Positions 5,508 to 6,475 of a DNA stretch of 6,475 nt are shown in pieces. The translations under genes and the position numbers were made by a program. The stretch spans positions 1 through 6,475 of the forward strand of contig JAEYRR010000113.1 in assembly GCA_023435505.1 (NCBI GenBank), given 5' to 3'. Within the stretch, counting starts at the first letter, position 1. Each line of letters begins with the position of its first letter. A model generated the notes under the pieces. That model was not told the DNA's origin. It searched no databases and worked only from the letters and a program-made list of their open reading frames with translations. Source of the DNA: Bacillota bacterium. Its GTDB lineage: Bacteria > Bacillota > Clostridia > Lachnospirales > Lachnospiraceae.

Positions 5508-5693
5508 ATGTACCTTCCTTTAAAGCAGGAATATATATTTGAACGTGGATGAATGCCAGTCAGAGCGGAACGTTGGCTTATAACCGAAATCCTTCGTGGC
5601 AAAGCTTGTAATAACTTAAAAATCCGGGAGAAAGAATATCGAACAGCTACTCTATTGGATTTAAAATATAGCATAAGGAAACGAGGGATATAA
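5508..5693 (+). pseudogene. possible remnant of a small coding sequence, interrupted by TGA
   Basis: One plus frame reads 14 codons from the ATG at 5508 to a TGA at 5550, then ATG at 5553 and 46 more codons to a TAA at 5691-5693. The last part (KEYRTATLLDLKYSIRKRGI) is basic and protein-like, and its TLLDL recurs in the copy at 4077-4140. The second ATG has no good ribosome binding site. I recognise no family. It may be the end of a lost mobile-element gene or chance. Confidence 0.3.
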
Positions 5694-5712
5694 AAGAGCC
5701 GAAAACATAAGT
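5648..5712 (+). repeat. diverged direct repeat, copy 2 (partner at 4077-4140)
   Basis: Partner of the segment described at 4077-4140. This copy runs into the tsf terminator: the GAGCCGAAAACATAAG of its end is the left arm and loop of that hairpin. The other copy has GAGTTGAAAACATATG at the same place and cannot form the hairpin, so the copy here either kept or gained the terminator function. Confidence 0.7.
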
Positions 5713-5724
5713 TTCCGGCTCTTT
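5693..5724. terminator. terminator of tsf, possibly shared with the convergent operon
   Basis: Stem 5693-5706 with 5711-5724 around an ATAA loop. On the minus strand all 14 pairs form, one of them a G-U wobble, and TTTTATAT follows; on the plus strand the same pair is an A-C mismatch and the T tract is poorer. Main use is thus tsf, whose stop is 21 bases upstream. It is also the only terminator-like structure after the plus-strand operon ending at 5481. Confidence 0.85.
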
Positions 5725-5745
5725 ATCATACTTTTTAATATTAAA

Positions 5746-6475
5746 TTAGTTACCCATCTGCTTTGCAACTTCTTCTGCAAAGTTTTCTTCTTTCTTTTCG
5801 ATACCTTCGCCAGTTTCGAAACGAACGAATTTAACAACTTTAAGATCTTTGGATACGGATTCGATGTATTTACCTACTGTTAAATCACCATCTTTAACGT
5901 ATACCTGATCAACTAAACATACTTCTTTTAATTCCTTGTTAAGACGTCCAACGATCATCTTTTCGATGATGTTTTCTGGCTTATCTGGGTTCTCATTCAT
6001 AGCCTGAGCTTTTAAGATCTCAGTTTCATGAGCGATATATTCAGCGGATACTTCATCTCTTGTTACATATTTAGGAGAAATAGCTGCAACCTGCATAGCT
6101 ACGTTCTTAGCACACTCTTTTGCAGCTTCGTTGTATTCGCCTTCAAATTCAACTAATACACCGATTCTTCCGCCGCCATGGATATAGCTTTCAACAAAAC
6201 CGTTTTCAGTAACGATTTTCTCGAATCTTCTGATATTCATGTTTTCACCGATTACTGCGATCTGGGAAGCTAATTCTTCTTTTACAGTCTTAGAAGTATC
6301 AAGTGCCCAAGCTTCGTTTAAGAATGCATCGATATCAGCTGCGCTTGTAGCATTTGCTTGAGCAGCAACTGCAGCAACATAATCTCTGAATTTCTCATTT
6401 TTAGCAACAAAGTCAGTTTCGGAGTTAACTTCTACGATAGCAGCAACCTTATTATCTGCAGAGATATTAGTTGCT
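5746..6475 (-). CDS. tsf: translation elongation factor Ts, C-terminal 242 residues (5' end outside the window)
   Basis: EF-Ts is the guanine nucleotide exchange factor of EF-Tu in translation. The frame stays open up to the window edge, well beyond the internal Met at 6238-6240, so that Met is not the start. Readable are the hallmark TDFVAKNEKF (Asp at 6412-6414, next to the Phe that inserts into EF-Tu), IGENMNIRRFE, and the late NKELKEVCLVDQ and VGKYIE motifs, ending KQMGN. Missing are about 60-70 residues, mainly the N-terminal UBA-like domain. The usual upstream partner is rpsB, which would lie beyond 6475. Downstream, where pyrH commonly follows in Bacillota, there is a terminator and unrelated DNA. 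The protein's last codons recur at 3349-3363. Confidence 0.97.
   Translation of the reverse strand, partial: ATNISADNKVAAIVEVNSETDFVAKNEKFRDYVAAVAAQANATSAADIDAFLNEAWALDTSKTVKEELASQIAVIGENMNIRRFEKIVTENGFVESYIHGGGRIGVLVEFEGEYNEAAKECAKNVAMQVAAISPKYVTRDEVSAEYIAHETEILKAQAMNENPDKPENIIEKMIVGRLNKELKEVCLVDQVYVKDGDLTVGKYIESVSKDLKVVKFVRFETGEGIEKKEENFAEEVAKQMGN

Noticed and set aside
5516..5532. TTCCT/AGGAA hairpin after the plus-strand operon as its terminator.
   Set aside because: Only 5 pairs and no T run; the stronger hairpin at 5693-5724 is the better candidate.
5474..5674. A 66-codon minus-strand frame in the gap between the plus-strand operon and tsf.
   Set aside because: No ribosome binding site, it overlaps the end of the operon and the duplicated segment, and its composition looks random.

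Overview
The window looks like chromosomal DNA of a low-GC, endospore-forming anaerobe of the class Clostridia, most likely a Lachnospiraceae-type organism. The evidence is a spore photoproduct lyase of clostridial type, an AT-rich sequence, strong AGGAGG-type ribosome binding sites, a bacterial elongation factor Ts, and a malate dehydrogenase/malic enzyme gene pair of the kind known from Clostridium thermocellum. The species cannot be named from the sequence alone.

Layout. (1) 1-595, minus: the N-terminal 198 residues of splB, a radical-SAM DNA repair enzyme of germinating spores; its 3' part lies outside the window. (2) 690-2934, minus: a two-gene operon with its own promoter (-35/extended -10 at 3049-3078) and terminator (690-731). 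It encodes an LDH/MDH-family dehydrogenase and a short malic enzyme. The dehydrogenase carries Arg at the position that sets oxaloacetate against pyruvate specificity, so I predict malate dehydrogenase. Together the two would run oxaloacetate -> malate -> pyruvate + CO2, a malate shunt. (3) 3289-5760: a mosaic region between an old terminator and the 3' end of tsf. It holds a small DUF457/YdjM-like membrane protein (minus), and a plus-strand operon of a DUF2975 membrane protein, a YozG-like XRE regulator and an unrecognised membrane-anchored protein. (4) 5746-6475, minus: tsf, whose 5' end lies outside the window.

The most interesting structure is in region 3. The last 12 bases of tsf, including its stop codon, recur at 3349-3360, again just upstream of a minus-strand terminator. 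A second, longer diverged repeat (4077-4140 versus 5648-5712) continues at a nearly constant offset of about 1572 bases up to a third, decayed tsf-end-like sequence near 4175-4193. Four direct copies of TTTTACGCAA-like sequence lie beside the first tsf-end copy. I read this as the footprint of one or two small integrative elements inserted in tandem at the tsf 3' end, with the integrase gone. This would also explain why pyrH, the usual gene after tsf in Bacillota, is missing here. It is an inference from repeats, not proof.

The three genes of the plus-strand operon are tightly packed and share one recognisable sigma-A promoter with possible operator repeats. They look like a self-regulated membrane/regulator cassette whose third member is new to me.
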